A DNA stretch of 64,000 bases. Origin: Acetobacterium fimetarium (GTDB taxonomy: Bacteria; Bacillota; Clostridia; Eubacteriales; Eubacteriaceae). Positions 38,118 through 48,800 of the stretch are shown one piece after another (the first letter of the stretch is position 1; each line of letters opens with the position of its first letter). The stretch spans positions 1 through 64,000 of the forward strand of contig NZ_WJBC01000001.1 of NCBI RefSeq assembly GCF_014284475.1. Direction: 5' to 3'. The notes beneath the pieces were generated by a model that was not told the origin of the DNA, did no database searches, and saw nothing but the letters and a program-made list of their open reading frames with translations. The translations under genes and the position numbers were made by a program.

Positions 38118-39374
38118 CTAATTAAACTTTGCAATATCCGAGCGGTATTGTACCCCTTCAAAGTGAATCTTGCCGATGTTGTCATAAACGGTTTTGCGGG
38201 CTGCCTCACGGCTTTCACCGAGCGCCGTTACGCAAAGCACACGGCCCCCATTGGTCAGAAGCTTACCGTTAACCAGTTTTGTTCCGGCGTGAAAAACGAC
38301 ACAGTCCTTAACATCTTCGATGCCGGTGATGACTTTTCCTTTTTCATAGGAACCCGGATACCCGCCAGAAGCAAGCACCACGGTTACAGCTTCTTTTTTG
38401 CTCCATTTAATTTCGCATTCGGCCAGTTTTCCGTCAATGACAGCATCCATGATATCGACCAGATCCGATTCCATCCGCATCAGCACACTTTGGGCTTCCG
38501 GATCACCGAAGCGTACATTGAACTCAAGCACTTTCGGCACGCCGTTTTCGATCATCAGACCGATGAACAGAATTCCCCTGAAATCCATGTCATCAGCGAT
38601 GAAGCCGTTGATGATGGGATCGAGGATTTCAGCTTTAATCCGTTTGTTCAGCTTTTCATCCGCGAATAACACATTGGGCGAATAGGTCCCCATTCCACCG
38701 GTATTCAGACCCTCATCGTTGTCAAAGGCACGTTTGTAATCCTGGGCGCTTTCCATCGGGACAATGGTTTTTCCATCCACAAAGCAGAGCATGGAAGCTT
38801 CCTGACCGGTGAGAAATTCTTCAATCACCACCTTGTCTCCGGCTTCCCCGAATTCTTTCTTTTTCATGATCATTTCCATGCCTTCGCGGGCATCCTGCTC
38901 ATTTTCGACGATAAGAACACCTTTACCGGCAGCCAGGCCATCGGCCTTGATGACCATGGGATAACCATAGATGCCCAGATCTTTGATGATTTCATCGTAT
39001 TCGGTGTATTCTTTATAAGCAGCCGTCGGAATGTTGTGTCTGAAAAGAAATTCCTTGGTGAAGGCCTTGCTGCCTTCAAACTGGGCGCACTGTTTGTTGG
39101 GGCCAAAAACTTTCAGGCCTTCCGCCTTAAAAGCATCCGCCATCCCCATGACCAGCGGCACTTCTGGACCGACGACAGTCAGATCGATGTCATGTTCTTT
39201 TGCAAAGGCAAGACAACCGGGAATATCTTCCCCGGATAAGTCCACACATTCCGCCAGTTCAGCCATTCCGCCGTTACCCGGAATGGCATATATTTTGTCA
39301 ACCTTTGGACTCTGCGCTAATTTCCAGGTCAGCACATGTTCCCGTCCGCCGGATCCGATCATCAGTATTTTCAT
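38118..39374 (-). CDS. purD: Phosphoribosylamine-glycine ligase
   Basis: 418 residues from ATG 39374 (GAGGGAGA before it; an upstream TTG at 39389 overlaps the site). Begins MKILMIGSGGREHVLTWKLA; ATP-grasp with ADGLAAGKGV and LEFNVRFGDPEAQ. Makes GAR in purine step 2. Last gene of the purine operon. Confidence 0.97.
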   Translation of the reverse strand: MKILMIGSGGREHVLTWKLAQSPKVDKIYAIPGNGGMAELAECVDLSGEDIPGCLAFAKEHDIDLTVVGPEVPLVMGMADAFKAEGLKVFGPNKQCAQFEGSKAFTKEFLFRHNIPTAAYKEYTEYDEIIKDLGIYGYPMVIKADGLAAGKGVLIVENEQDAREGMEMIMKKKEFGEAGDKVVIEEFLTGQEASMLCFVDGKTIVPMESAQDYKRAFDNDEGLNTGGMGTYSPNVLFADEKLNKRIKAEILDPIINGFIADDMDFRGILFIGLMIENGVPKVLEFNVRFGDPEAQSVLMRMESDLVDIMDAVIDGKLAECEIKWSKKEAVTVVLASGGYPGSYEKGKVITGIEDVKDCVVFHAGTKLVNGKLLTNGGRVLCVTALGESREAARKTVYDNIGKIHFEGVQYRSDIAKFN

Positions 39375-39427
39375 CTGTCTCTCCCTCAATATATGAATTT
39401 TTGATTATGCCTTGATGCCGTCATTAA

Positions 39428-40960
39428 TCAGTGTTTGAAATGTCGCATGCCGGTAAAGATCATCGCGATTCCGGCCTCGTCACAGGCCTTGATGGAATCC
39501 TCATCTCTTCCCGCACCACCCGGTTGAATAATGGCAGTAATCCCTGCCGCTGCAGCTGCTTTGACGCAATCATCATATGGGAAGAAAGCATCCGATGCCA
39601 TCACCGAGCCTTTTACAGTATCGCCGGCCAAACCGATGGCAATTTCCAGAGCGCCGATACGGTTGACCTGTCCCGGGCCGTTGCCGACCATGCATTTATT
39701 CTTGGCCAGGCTGATTGCATTGGATTTAGTATTTTTAACCGCTTTCCAGGCAAACAGCAGATCCACCATTTCTTCCGGCGTCGGCTGACGTTTGGTTACC
39801 ACTTTCAATTCGTTGTATAGCTGGGTATCCCGTTCCTGAACCAGCAGCCCGCCGAGAACTTTTTTCATTTCATAACCCGGTTCACTGTAGGTGATGTCAG
39901 CAAGTTCCAATAATCGCAGATTCTTTTTCGCCGCCAAAATCTCCTGCGCTTCTTTGGAAAAGCCGGGTGCCACGATAATTTCAAGGAATATTTTCACCAT
40001 TTCACTGGCTGTTACCGCATCGATTTCGCGGTTTGAGGCGATGATTCCGCCGTAGATGGAGACCGGATCGCTTTCATAAGCTTTTTTATATGCCACCGAA
40101 ATTTCGGGATCGCTGGCGATGCCGCAAGGGTTTGCATGCTTGACAGCGACAATCGTCGGTTCTGCATCGCCGTATTCCTTCAGAATTTCCAGAGCGCCGT
40201 TGGTGTCGTTGATATTATTGTATGAAAGCTCTTTTCCCTGCAGCTGTCTGGCTGAGGTCAAAGCGCCTTTCACCGGAACGACTTCACCGTAGAAAGCGGC
40301 ATTCTGGTGAGGATTTTCGCCGTATCGCATATCCTGAACTTTTTCGAATGTCATCGTGATGGTGTCGTTGAGCACTTCGCCGGCCACTCTTTTTCTCAGG
40401 TAATCGGCAATCATTGTATCATAATTGGAAGTTGTTTCGAAGACCTTAAGGGCCAGGCTGTATCGTGTTTCAAAGGTTGTTTTGCCGTCTGCTTCCAGTT
40501 CCGATAGAACCAAAGCGTAATCTGCCGGATCGACAACGACCGTGACATCGTTGAAATTTTTTGCTGCGGAACGAAGCATCGTCGGTCCGCCAATGTCGAT
40601 ATTTTCAATGGCCTCTTCAAAAGCAACCCCTTCTTTCAGGATGGTGTTTTTAAAGGGATAAAGATTGATGACTAGCAAATCGATGGGGGTGATATCCAAA
40701 TCTTTCATTTGTTTCTGATGGCTGGGGTTATTTCGGATTCCTAAAATTCCGCCGTGAATTTTAGGATGCAGCGTTTTAACTCGTCCATCCAGACACTCCG
40801 GAAATCCGGTGACTTCCGAAACACCTGTGATGGCAAGTCCGGCTTCTCTCAGGGCTTTCGCAGTTCCTCCGGTTGAGAGGATTTCCCATCCCATGTCAGC
40901 CAATTTTTGGGCAAATTCCACAATTCCGCTTTTATCTGATACACTCAACAATGCTCTCAT
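39428..40960 (-). CDS. purH: AICAR transformylase / IMP cyclohydrolase
   Basis: 510 residues from ATG 40960 with GGAGGAAAAA before it; in-frame codons further upstream lie partly inside the MITE-like element. Cyclohydrolase domain 1-195 ([29 protein letters not shown]), transformylase domain after it ([38 protein letters not shown]). Catalyses the last two steps to IMP. Its ribosome site is intact although a 172-bp element begins 26 bases upstream. Confidence 0.97.
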   Translation of the reverse strand: MRALLSVSDKSGIVEFAQKLADMGWEILSTGGTAKALREAGLAITGVSEVTGFPECLDGRVKTLHPKIHGGILGIRNNPSHQKQMKDLDITPIDLLVINLYPFKNTILKEGVAFEEAIENIDIGGPTMLRSAAKNFNDVTVVVDPADYALVLSELEADGKTTFETRYSLALKVFETTSNYDTMIADYLRKRVAGEVLNDTITMTFEKVQDMRYGENPHQNAAFYGEVVPVKGALTSARQLQGKELSYNNINDTNGALEILKEYGDAEPTIVAVKHANPCGIASDPEISVAYKKAYESDPVSIYGGIIASNREIDAVTASEMVKIFLEIIVAPGFSKEAQEILAAKKNLRLLELADITYSEPGYEMKKVLGGLLVQERDTQLYNELKVVTKRQPTPEEMVDLLFAWKAVKNTKSNAISLAKNKCMVGNGPGQVNRIGALEIAIGLAGDTVKGSVMASDAFFPYDDCVKAAAAAGITAIIQPGGAGRDEDSIKACDEAGIAMIFTGMRHFKH

Positions 40961-40986
40961 TTTTTCCTCCAAAATTAAATTACTTT

Positions 40987-41158
40987 TAGATATTTGCGAA
41001 ACTGCCATAAGTTTCGCTGCCGGTTTGCGCGAACCAATGTGTACACTGTACGGCGGACAGTTCTTCGAACAGTTCGCCTACACGTTACCAAATTGGTTGC
41101 GAAAACCGACATCGAAACAACTTTTGTTCGTGTCTTTAGCATTTTTCGCAGTGACCTA
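40987..41158. mobile_element. MITE-like palindromic element, copy A, between purN and purH
   Basis: 172 bp, no coding capacity. Ends are imperfect inverted repeats, TAGATATTTGCGAAA and TAGGTCACTGCGAAA (11 of 15 match). Perfect 11-bp direct repeats, TAAATTACTTT, flank it at 40976-40986 and 41159-41169, as expected of a target-site duplication. The interior folds as a long hairpin: outer CGCGAACCAAT with ATTGGTTGCG, and inner GGCGGACAGTTC with GAACAGTTCGCC. Copy B at 45690-45858 is in the opposite orientation and differs at about nine of 120 core positions. Confidence 0.8.
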
Positions 41159-41186
41159 TAAATTACTTTAACAAGTTACCGTTTTT

Positions 41187-41819
41187 CTATACCAAACGTT
41201 TTTTTACGATCCGTCCGTCAACAACCAGTTCATCGAGACAGAAAGCTTTTACCGCTGCCGGCAAAAGGGTGTGTTCAACTTTTAGCACCTTCTTTTGGAT
41301 CGAATCCGGCGTGTCATCATCGGCGACCTTGACGGTTTCCTGGGCGATGATGGGGCCGCCGTCCGCAATTTCATTGACAAAATGAACTGTCGCACCGGTG
41401 ACCTTCACGCCGTAATCAATTACCGCCTCATGGACATGCATGCCATAAAAGCCTGCCCCGCAAAATGAGGGAATCAGAGCCGGATGGATGTTCATGATGG
41501 CATTGGGATAGGCTTTTACGAATGTCGGTGTGACGATTTTCATATAACCCGCCAGCACGACCAAATCCACCCCATAGCCCTGCAGCACTTCGATGATTTT
41601 TGCATCAAATTCCGCATTGGATGCATAACCTTTCGGATTCAGGGCAACGGCCGGTATTCCCGCCGCTTCTCCGCGTTTTAAGCCGAAGGCATTGCGATTG
41701 TTGGAAATGACCACGACGATTTCTCCGTATTTCTGATGAACGGAATCAATCAGCGACTGAAAATTGGTGCCGCCGCCAGAAACCAGAACCCCGATCTTTT
41801 TCAACGGTTTTACAGACAT
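41187..41819 (-). CDS. purN: Phosphoribosylglycinamide formyltransferase
   Basis: 210 residues. [45 protein letters not shown], and [18 protein letters not shown] with the catalytic Asn-His pair. Uses 10-formyl-THF to formylate GAR. Overlaps the end of purM by 10 bases. Confidence 0.96.
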   Translation of the reverse strand: MSVKPLKKIGVLVSGGGTNFQSLIDSVHQKYGEIVVVISNNRNAFGLKRGEAAGIPAVALNPKGYASNAEFDAKIIEVLQGYGVDLVVLAGYMKIVTPTFVKAYPNAIMNIHPALIPSFCGAGFYGMHVHEAVIDYGVKVTGATVHFVNEIADGGPIIAQETVKVADDDTPDSIQKKVLKVEHTLLPAAVKAFCLDELVVDGRIVKKRLV

Positions 41820-42856
41820 AAATCGATTTTTTCCTCTCCCTTGATAATTGAACCAAGAACAACCGGTTTTTCACCCTTCTTTTCCAGTCCGGAAATGAAT
41901 TCATCAACCTTGCCGGCTGGTAAGACAGCCACAAGACCAATACCCATATTGAAGGTAGCATACATGCTTTCAGCCGGTATTTTTCCAGCCGCCTGGATGA
42001 AATCAAAAATCGGCAGTGGCTTGATGACTTTGGCATCGACCTTGGCGCATAGTCCATCGGGAATCATGCGCGGGATGTTTTCATAGAATCCGCCGCCGGT
42101 AATATGGCTCATCCCTTTGACACCGCAGGGTTTGATTAAATCAGATAACGCCTTCACATAGATGCGGGTCGGTGTTAAAAGTGCTTCGCCCAGCGTCATG
42201 CCCAAATCTTCCACATAAGTGGTCACATCCAGGGACAGGTCTTTAAACAATACTTTTCGGACCAGCGAAAAACCATTGCTGTGCGTTCCGGAGGAAGGCA
42301 GTCCGACAAGAACATCGCCTTCAGCAATACCGGCGCCGGTAACAATATCGTCCTTTTCAACAATGCCGACAGCAAAGCCGGCCAGATCGTATTCATCAAG
42401 ATCATACATGTCCGGCATTTCAGCAGTTTCCCCGCCGATTAACGCCATTCCCCCCTGGATACAGCCTTCACTGATCCCTTTGACGATGGTTGCTATTTTT
42501 TCAGGATAGTTTTTGCCGCAGGCGATGTAGTCCAAAAAGAAGAGCGGTTTTGCTCCCTGGCATAAAATGTCGTTCACGCACATGGCTACACAGTCAATCC
42601 CAATGGTATCATGCTGATCCATCATGAATGCAAGTTTTAATTTCGTGCCAACGCCATCGGTTCCGGATACCAGGACCGGTTTCTGATAGCCTGCCGGAAG
42701 CTCAAATAAGCCTCCGAATCCACCCAGGTGAGACAGAACCTGGGCATTAAAGGTGCGTTGAACGTCTGCTTTCATCAGCTTGACGGACTCGTAACCGGCT
42801 TCCACATCCACTCCTGATTCGCGGTATGCATCTGTTTTTATCTGTTTATCTGACAT
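41810..42856 (-). CDS. purM: Phosphoribosylformylglycinamidine cyclo-ligase (AIR synthetase)
   Basis: 348 residues from ATG 42856, best placed relative to TTGGAGG; ATG 42859 is next to it. [25 protein letters not shown], and the [19 protein letters not shown]-type motifs ([16 protein letters not shown]). Closes the imidazole ring to give AIR. Confidence 0.96.
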   Translation of the reverse strand: MSDKQIKTDAYRESGVDVEAGYESVKLMKADVQRTFNAQVLSHLGGFGGLFELPAGYQKPVLVSGTDGVGTKLKLAFMMDQHDTIGIDCVAMCVNDILCQGAKPLFFLDYIACGKNYPEKIATIVKGISEGCIQGGMALIGGETAEMPDMYDLDEYDLAGFAVGIVEKDDIVTGAGIAEGDVLVGLPSSGTHSNGFSLVRKVLFKDLSLDVTTYVEDLGMTLGEALLTPTRIYVKALSDLIKPCGVKGMSHITGGGFYENIPRMIPDGLCAKVDAKVIKPLPIFDFIQAAGKIPAESMYATFNMGIGLVAVLPAGKVDEFISGLEKKGEKPVVLGSIIKGEEKIDLCL

Positions 42857-42883
42857 CATTTCCTCCAATTATTGTTGTTTTTT

Positions 42884-44272
42884 CTATTCGTTGGCTTGTA
42901 AAATGGGTACTTCCATGGGGTATTCCCCGTCAAAGCAGGCTCTGCAGAAGGTTGTTTTTCCGCCAACAGATTCCGTCAGCCCTTCAAGTGAAATGTAGGC
43001 CAGAGAATCCGCACCCAGTATTTCCTGTATTTCTGCAACGGTCTTCTTGGCACCGATGAGATATTTCCGGCGCGGTGTATCAATCCCGAAATGACAGGTA
43101 TGGGCAACTGGCGGACTGGTCACACGGAAGTGGACTTCCTTTGCTCCGGCCTGTTTAAGGATATCAACCAAACGTTTGGATGTCGTTCCCCGGACAATGG
43201 AGTCATCAATAATGATGACGCGTTTACCCTGAACACATTCTTTTAAAGGATTAAGCTTGATTCGTACCCCTTCTTCTCTAAGTTTCTGATTCGGCTGAAT
43301 AAAAGTCCGGCCGATGTATTTATTCTTAATCAATCCGACACCGTAGGGAATCCCGGACGCTTCGGCGTATCCGATTGCCGCTGGAATACCCGAATCCGGC
43401 ACTCCAATGACGATATCTGCATCAACGGGATTCTCCTTCGCCAGGATTTCTCCCGCCTTATGACGTGCCGCATAAACGGAAGTTTCATCCATGACTGAAT
43501 CCGGACGGGCAAAGTAAATCAGTTCGAAAATACAGGCTTTCTTCTTGACCCAGTTGTTTTGTCCATAACTTGTCAGGCCATTTTCGTCGATGACCACAAT
43601 TTCACCAGGTTCAACATCGCGAATCAGTTCCGCACCGATTCCATCCAGGGCACAGCTTTCAGAGGTCAGGAAATAATCATCATCCTTTTTTCCGATGCAG
43701 AGCGGACGTAAACCATAGGGATCACGGACACCCACCAATTTGTCTCCCATAGTGATGACCAGGGCATACGCCCCCTTGATGATTTCGACCATACGCTGAA
43801 TGGCTTCGATCATCCCGTGGCGCAGGCCTCTGGCGATAATATTAACCATGACTTCCGTATCAATGGTGGTCTGGAAAACGACACCGGAGTCTTCAAGCAT
43901 CTCACGCAGGGCATTATCATTGATCAGATTACCGTTATGTGCCAGGGCAATCTGGCCGGTGCTGTGATTAACGGTCAACGGCTGTGCATTGGTTACCCCT
44001 TCATCTCCTGATGTTGAATAACGCACATGGCCGATGCCGATGTTCCCTTTCATCTGTTTCAGAGCGCCGTTTTTGAAGGCCTCACTGACCAGTCCAACTT
44101 CTTTGTGTGTTTGAATTTTACCGTCTCTGTTTACTGAAATACCGGCACTTTCCTGTCCTCGGTGTTGAAGTGCGTAAAGGCCGTAATAAATATAAGAAGC
44201 ACAGTTATTCTCTTTGGATTTGAGATAAGCCCCCATTATTCCACATTCATCATGAAATTTATCATTTAACAT
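42884..44272 (-). CDS. purF: Amidophosphoribosyltransferase
   Basis: 462 residues. The short leader MLNDKFHDE is followed by Cys10 (CGIMGAY), the N-terminal nucleophile exposed after self-processing. Glutaminase domain has HRGQESAGIS and YSTSGDEG; the phosphoribosyl domain has VIIIDDSIVRGTTS. Two Cys near the end (FCRAC) plus SPPVAHTCHFGID fit the [4Fe-4S] B. subtilis-type enzyme. First committed purine step. Confidence 0.97.
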   Translation of the reverse strand: MLNDKFHDECGIMGAYLKSKENNCASYIYYGLYALQHRGQESAGISVNRDGKIQTHKEVGLVSEAFKNGALKQMKGNIGIGHVRYSTSGDEGVTNAQPLTVNHSTGQIALAHNGNLINDNALREMLEDSGVVFQTTIDTEVMVNIIARGLRHGMIEAIQRMVEIIKGAYALVITMGDKLVGVRDPYGLRPLCIGKKDDDYFLTSESCALDGIGAELIRDVEPGEIVVIDENGLTSYGQNNWVKKKACIFELIYFARPDSVMDETSVYAARHKAGEILAKENPVDADIVIGVPDSGIPAAIGYAEASGIPYGVGLIKNKYIGRTFIQPNQKLREEGVRIKLNPLKECVQGKRVIIIDDSIVRGTTSKRLVDILKQAGAKEVHFRVTSPPVAHTCHFGIDTPRRKYLIGAKKTVAEIQEILGADSLAYISLEGLTESVGGKTTFCRACFDGEYPMEVPILQANE

Positions 44273-44374
44273 TGGTGTGTTGTTTCCTCCAGGTATTCTA
44301 ATGAATTTTTTACCCTAATCATTATTTTTTCAACCATTTGTTTCCAAAACAGGTGTTTAAAAGATGCGTGAAAT

Positions 44375-45082
44375 TTATGACTGAACCCGTTTTAACATTT
44401 CTACATAGGCACCTTCAACATTGCCAAGATCTCTTCGGAAACGATCCTTGTCCAGTTTCTCGTTGGTGTTCACATCCCAGAAACGGCAGGTGTCGGGCGA
44501 GATCTCGTCCGCCAGCACAATCTGACCATCATTGGTCTTGCCGAATTCGATTTTGAAGTCGATGAGGTTGATGCCTTTTTCAAAGAAATAAGGTTTTAAG
44601 ATGTCGTTTATTTTATACGTCATGTCCCGGATGGTTTCAATTTCTTTTGCGGTGGCAAGCTCCATGGCAATAATATGGGAATCGTTGATCATCGGATCAC
44701 CGAAATCATCATTCTTGTAGCAGAATTCGAAAATCGGGGTTTTCAGCTTCTTTCCTTCTTCCAGGCCAAGACGCTTGCAGACCGAACCGGCTGCCGTGTT
44801 GCGGATGATGACTTCCAGAGGGAAGATGGTTACCGCCTTAACCAGCTGCTCCGAATCCGATAAAAGTTTGATGAAATGTGTCGGGATGCCTTTTTCTGCC
44901 AGCATCGTGAAAATCAGTTCGGTCATCTTGTTGTTGATCACCCCTTTTCCCATAATGCTGCCTTTTTTCTCGCCGTTGAATGCGGTTGCGTCATCCTTGT
45001 ACGCGATGATGAATTCGTTTGGATCTTCGGTTTTAAAAACTTTTTTAGCCTTGCCTTCGTACAGTTGTTCTAACTTTTCCAT
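44375..45082 (-). CDS. purC: SAICAR synthetase
   Basis: 235 residues. [54 protein letters not shown] and [14 protein letters not shown] are family signatures. Joins CAIR and aspartate. AAGGAGA ribosome site. Confidence 0.97.
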   Translation of the reverse strand: MEKLEQLYEGKAKKVFKTEDPNEFIIAYKDDATAFNGEKKGSIMGKGVINNKMTELIFTMLAEKGIPTHFIKLLSDSEQLVKAVTIFPLEVIIRNTAAGSVCKRLGLEEGKKLKTPIFEFCYKNDDFGDPMINDSHIIAMELATAKEIETIRDMTYKINDILKPYFFEKGINLIDFKIEFGKTNDGQIVLADEISPDTCRFWDVNTNEKLDKDRFRRDLGNVEGAYVEMLKRVQS

Positions 45083-45166
45083 CTTAATCTCCTTAATTCT
45101 CTTTTGAATATTTTTGATGTGAATACTTTATTACACGTGCCCGCAAGCACTGAAATGAACCATGTA

Positions 45167-45661
45167 TTATAGAATTTCCTGAATCTTTTCGTTTTTTGCA
45201 ATCACTTCATCGTTGAGCTGAATCTTAAAAGCTTTCATTTTTTTGCGGATTTCCGGATATTTGATCGACAGGATTTGAGCAGCCAGAATGCCGGCATTTT
45301 CAGCCCCATTCACAGCCACCGTTGCCACCGGGACCCCGGACGGCATTTGAACGATGGACAGCAATGAATCCAGTCCGCCCTGAAAAGAGGTCTGAATCGG
45401 AATGCCGATGACAGGCAGGGGTGTGATTCCGGCAATGATTCCGGGCAGATGGGCGGCTTTTCCTGCTGCCCCGATGATCACTTCAATGCCGCGTTCTTCG
45501 GCTGTGCTCGCATATTCAAAAATCTGTTGCGGATTTCTGTGGGCTGAAATAACCTGAACATCATACTCGATGTCAAATCGTTCCAAAGCAATCAGACATT
45601 TTTTTACCACGTCAAAATCGGAATCGCTTCCCATAATAACAGCAACTTTAGGTGTGTCCAT
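45167..45661 (-). CDS. purE: N5-CAIR mutase, PurE class I
   Basis: 164 residues. VAVIMGSDSDFDVVKK, SAHRNPQQIFEYA and IIGAAGKAAHLPG give the active site. No purK is in the window: some clostridia lack it or use class II PurE, so the source of N5-CAIR is open. The start lies 29 bases from MITE copy B. Confidence 0.95.
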   Translation of the reverse strand: MDTPKVAVIMGSDSDFDVVKKCLIALERFDIEYDVQVISAHRNPQQIFEYASTAEERGIEVIIGAAGKAAHLPGIIAGITPLPVIGIPIQTSFQGGLDSLLSIVQMPSGVPVATVAVNGAENAGILAAQILSIKYPEIRKKMKAFKIQLNDEVIAKNEKIQEIL

Positions 45662-45689
45662 TTTTTTCTCCTTCTGGTTTGAAATTTCT

Positions 45690-45858
45690 TAGATAATTAC
45701 GAAATACATAAAGCACGAACAGAAGTGCTTTGATGGCGGTTTTCGCAATCAATTTGGTAACGTGTAGGCGAACAGTTCGAAGAACTGTCCGCCGTACAGT
45801 GTACACATTGATTCGCGCAAACCGGCAGCGAAGCTAACGTTCGTTCCGCAAACACCTA
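45690..45858. mobile_element. MITE-like palindromic element, copy B, between purL and purE
   Basis: 169 bp, inverted relative to copy A. Ends TAGATAATTACGAAA and TAGGTGTTTGCGGAA match copy A's ends. Core is about 92% identical to copy A. The outer stem is CGCGAATCAAT with ATTGATTGCG: both sides changed together relative to copy A (C-G to T-A), and the inner stem has an A-T pair where copy A has A-A. No clear target duplication is visible here. It begins 19 bases after the purL stop. Confidence 0.75.
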
Positions 45859-45877
45859 AACAGACTAGGTTGATCTT

Positions 45878-48800
45878 TTATTTAAAGTAATTGACGCCGG
45901 CTCTGAAAATCTGCTGATCCATGTTTCCGGGGATGTTCTTGTACAGACTCTTTCCGATACGTTCCGAATGGCCCATTTTTCCCAAAACACGTCCATCGAG
46001 ACTGGTGATGCCTTCAACCGCATAAACGGAACCGTTGGGATTGAATTTACCGTCAAGCGTCGCTTCTTTGCAGAAGTCAACATATTGGGTAGCAATCTGG
46101 CCGTTCTCAATCAGTTTTTTCATCACTTCGTCATTCGCCACAAAACGCCCTTCCCCGTGGGACATTGGCATACGGTGAATATCGCCAACTGCTGTATTGG
46201 CCAGCCATGGCGACAGATTGGAACTGATCCGGGTCATCGGAATCGTCGAGACATGGCGTCCGATGGTGTTGAAAGTCAACGTCGGCATCTCCGGGGTTAT
46301 CTCACAGATTTCGCCATTGGGAACCAGTCCCAGTTTGATCAGGGCCTGGAAGCCGTTGCAGATACCGAGCATCAGACCGTCGCGATGATTGAGCAAATCC
46401 ATGACCGCCTCCATCATCTTCGGATTTCTGAAAACTGAAGCGATGAATTTGCCTGATCCGTTTGGCTGATCGCCGGCACTGAATCCACCGGGAATCATGA
46501 TCATCTGCGACGCTTTTATGTTATTCACCATCTCATCGATGGAATCCGTGATATCCTGTGCCGACTGATTTCTGAAAATCGAAACGACCGGTTTCGCGCC
46601 GGCATTCTCAAAGGCCTTCGCACTGTCGTATTCGCAGTTGGTTCCCGGGAAAACCGGAATAAACACCTGTGGCGAAGCAATCTTGTCTCTGGCGTAGACA
46701 ACGGGTGTCGTTTTAAAACTCAGGGTTTTCACTTCGCCGGTGACATCCGCTTTTTCAGGATAAACGCTGCGAAGCGGTGCTTCCCAGATTTCGGCCAGTT
46801 CGGCGACATCCAGTCGGTCCTGCCCATAAACGATTGTTCCGGTTGGATTTGTTTTTCCGATCGGTGTTGCCCCGTCCAGAATTTCAAAGCTTTCCACAAG
46901 AATGCTGCCATAATGCGGTTCGAAGATAAACTTCGGATCGATGCGGTCATTCAGCGTCACGCCAATGCCGTTGCCAAAGGCCATTTTTGCAATTGCCTCA
47001 GCCAGTCCGCCGGTTCCGATGGTTTTCGCACTCAGGATTTTTCCGCTTTTGTTGGCTTTGATGATGACATCGTAAACCGCTTTGACGCCGGTCAAAGACA
47101 GAACGCCGTTTTCATCCACTGGCAGGGTAAACAGCTGCAGCAGTGATTCCGTGGATTTAAGTTCACTGGTGATGACATCATCCACCCGCGCCGTCGCCAC
47201 CGCAAAAGAAATCAGAGTCGGCGGTACGGTTAAATCCTCAAAACTTCCGGACATGCTGTCTTTTCCACCGATCGCCGGCGTCCCCATCGCAGTCTGAACG
47301 CGATAAGCACCGAGCAGAGCGGCAAAAGGGCGTCCCCATTTTACCGGTTCTTTCCCCAATCGTTCGAAGTATTCCTGAAAACTGAGTCTCGCTTTATTGT
47401 AGTCGCCGCCGATGGCAACCAGTTTTGACAGTGACTCGACGACGCCCATCATTCCGCCCAAAAACGGACTGTTTTTGGCAACTTTGGGATTATAGCCAAA
47501 GGTCATCATGCTGCAGGTGGTGGTATCCCCATGAATGACGGGAATTTTTGCAACCATTCCATCCATCGGCGACAGTGCGTTTTTTCCGCCGTATGGCATG
47601 GTTACTGAACCGGCTCCGATCGTGGAGTCGAACATTTCCACCAGACCACGCTGGCTGGCGACATTCAAATCCTGAAGGGTTTCAGTCATTTTTTTCCTGA
47701 ACGAAAGGTTTTGATCGGGAGCAATCGAAGCTTCTTGGGGAGGCTCAACTGAAATATCGATGAACTGCGGAGCCCCATTTGTTTCCAGAAAGCGGCGCGA
47801 AATGTTGAGTATTTCAGCTCCCCGCCACTTCATGATCAGGCGGCCGGTATCCGTCACAACGGCAACCCTGGTGATCTCCAGATTTTCGGCATGTCCCATG
47901 GCAATAAAGGTATCAACATCTTTAGGATCAACCACAACCGCCATCCGTTCCTGAGATTCGGAAATAGCCAGTTCGGTTCCGTCCAGGCCTTCATATTTTT
48001 TAGGCACTTTGTCCAGATCGATTTCCAAACTGTCTGCCAGTTCTCCGATGGCAACGGATACGCCGCCGGCACCGAAATCATTGCATCGTTTGATCATCGT
48101 GACAAGATTTTTGTTTCTGAACAGACGCTGGATTTTTCGTTCCTCAACGGGATTTCCCTTTTGCACCTCGGCGCCGCTTTCCAGAATGGATTCTTCCGTA
48201 TGCGCCTTCGATGATCCAGTCGCACCGCCGCAGCCGTCTCGTCCGGTTCGTCCGCCCACCAGCAGGATGACGTCGCCGGGCACCGGGCCTTCGCGGATGA
48301 CATTCTCTTTGGGAGCCGCCGCAATGACTGCCCCGACTTCCATTCGTTTTGCGAGAAATCCCGGATCGTATACTTCCGTAACCTGGCCGGTAGCCAGACC
48401 GATCTGATTTCCGTAGGAACTGTATCCCTGGGCCGCCTCTGTGGAAATTTTACGCTGCGGCAATTTGCCGGGCAGGGTATCCTCGATGGCCGCCCGCGGA
48501 TCCCAGGCACCGGTCACACGCATGGCCTGATAGACATAGCTTCGTCCGGAAAGCGGATCGCGGATCGCGCCGCCTAAACAGGTTGCCGCGCCACCAAAAG
48601 GTTCGATTTCTGTCGGATGGTTATGGGTTTCATTTTTAAACATCAGCAGCCATTCTTCATCCACCCCGTCATGATCCACCATCATATTGATGCTGCAGGC
48701 ATTGATTTCTTCCGATTCATCCAGATCCGGAATGCGGCCCTGTTCTTTCAGCACTTTCGTGCCGATGACAGCCAAATCCATCAGGCTCATCGGGCGTTTG

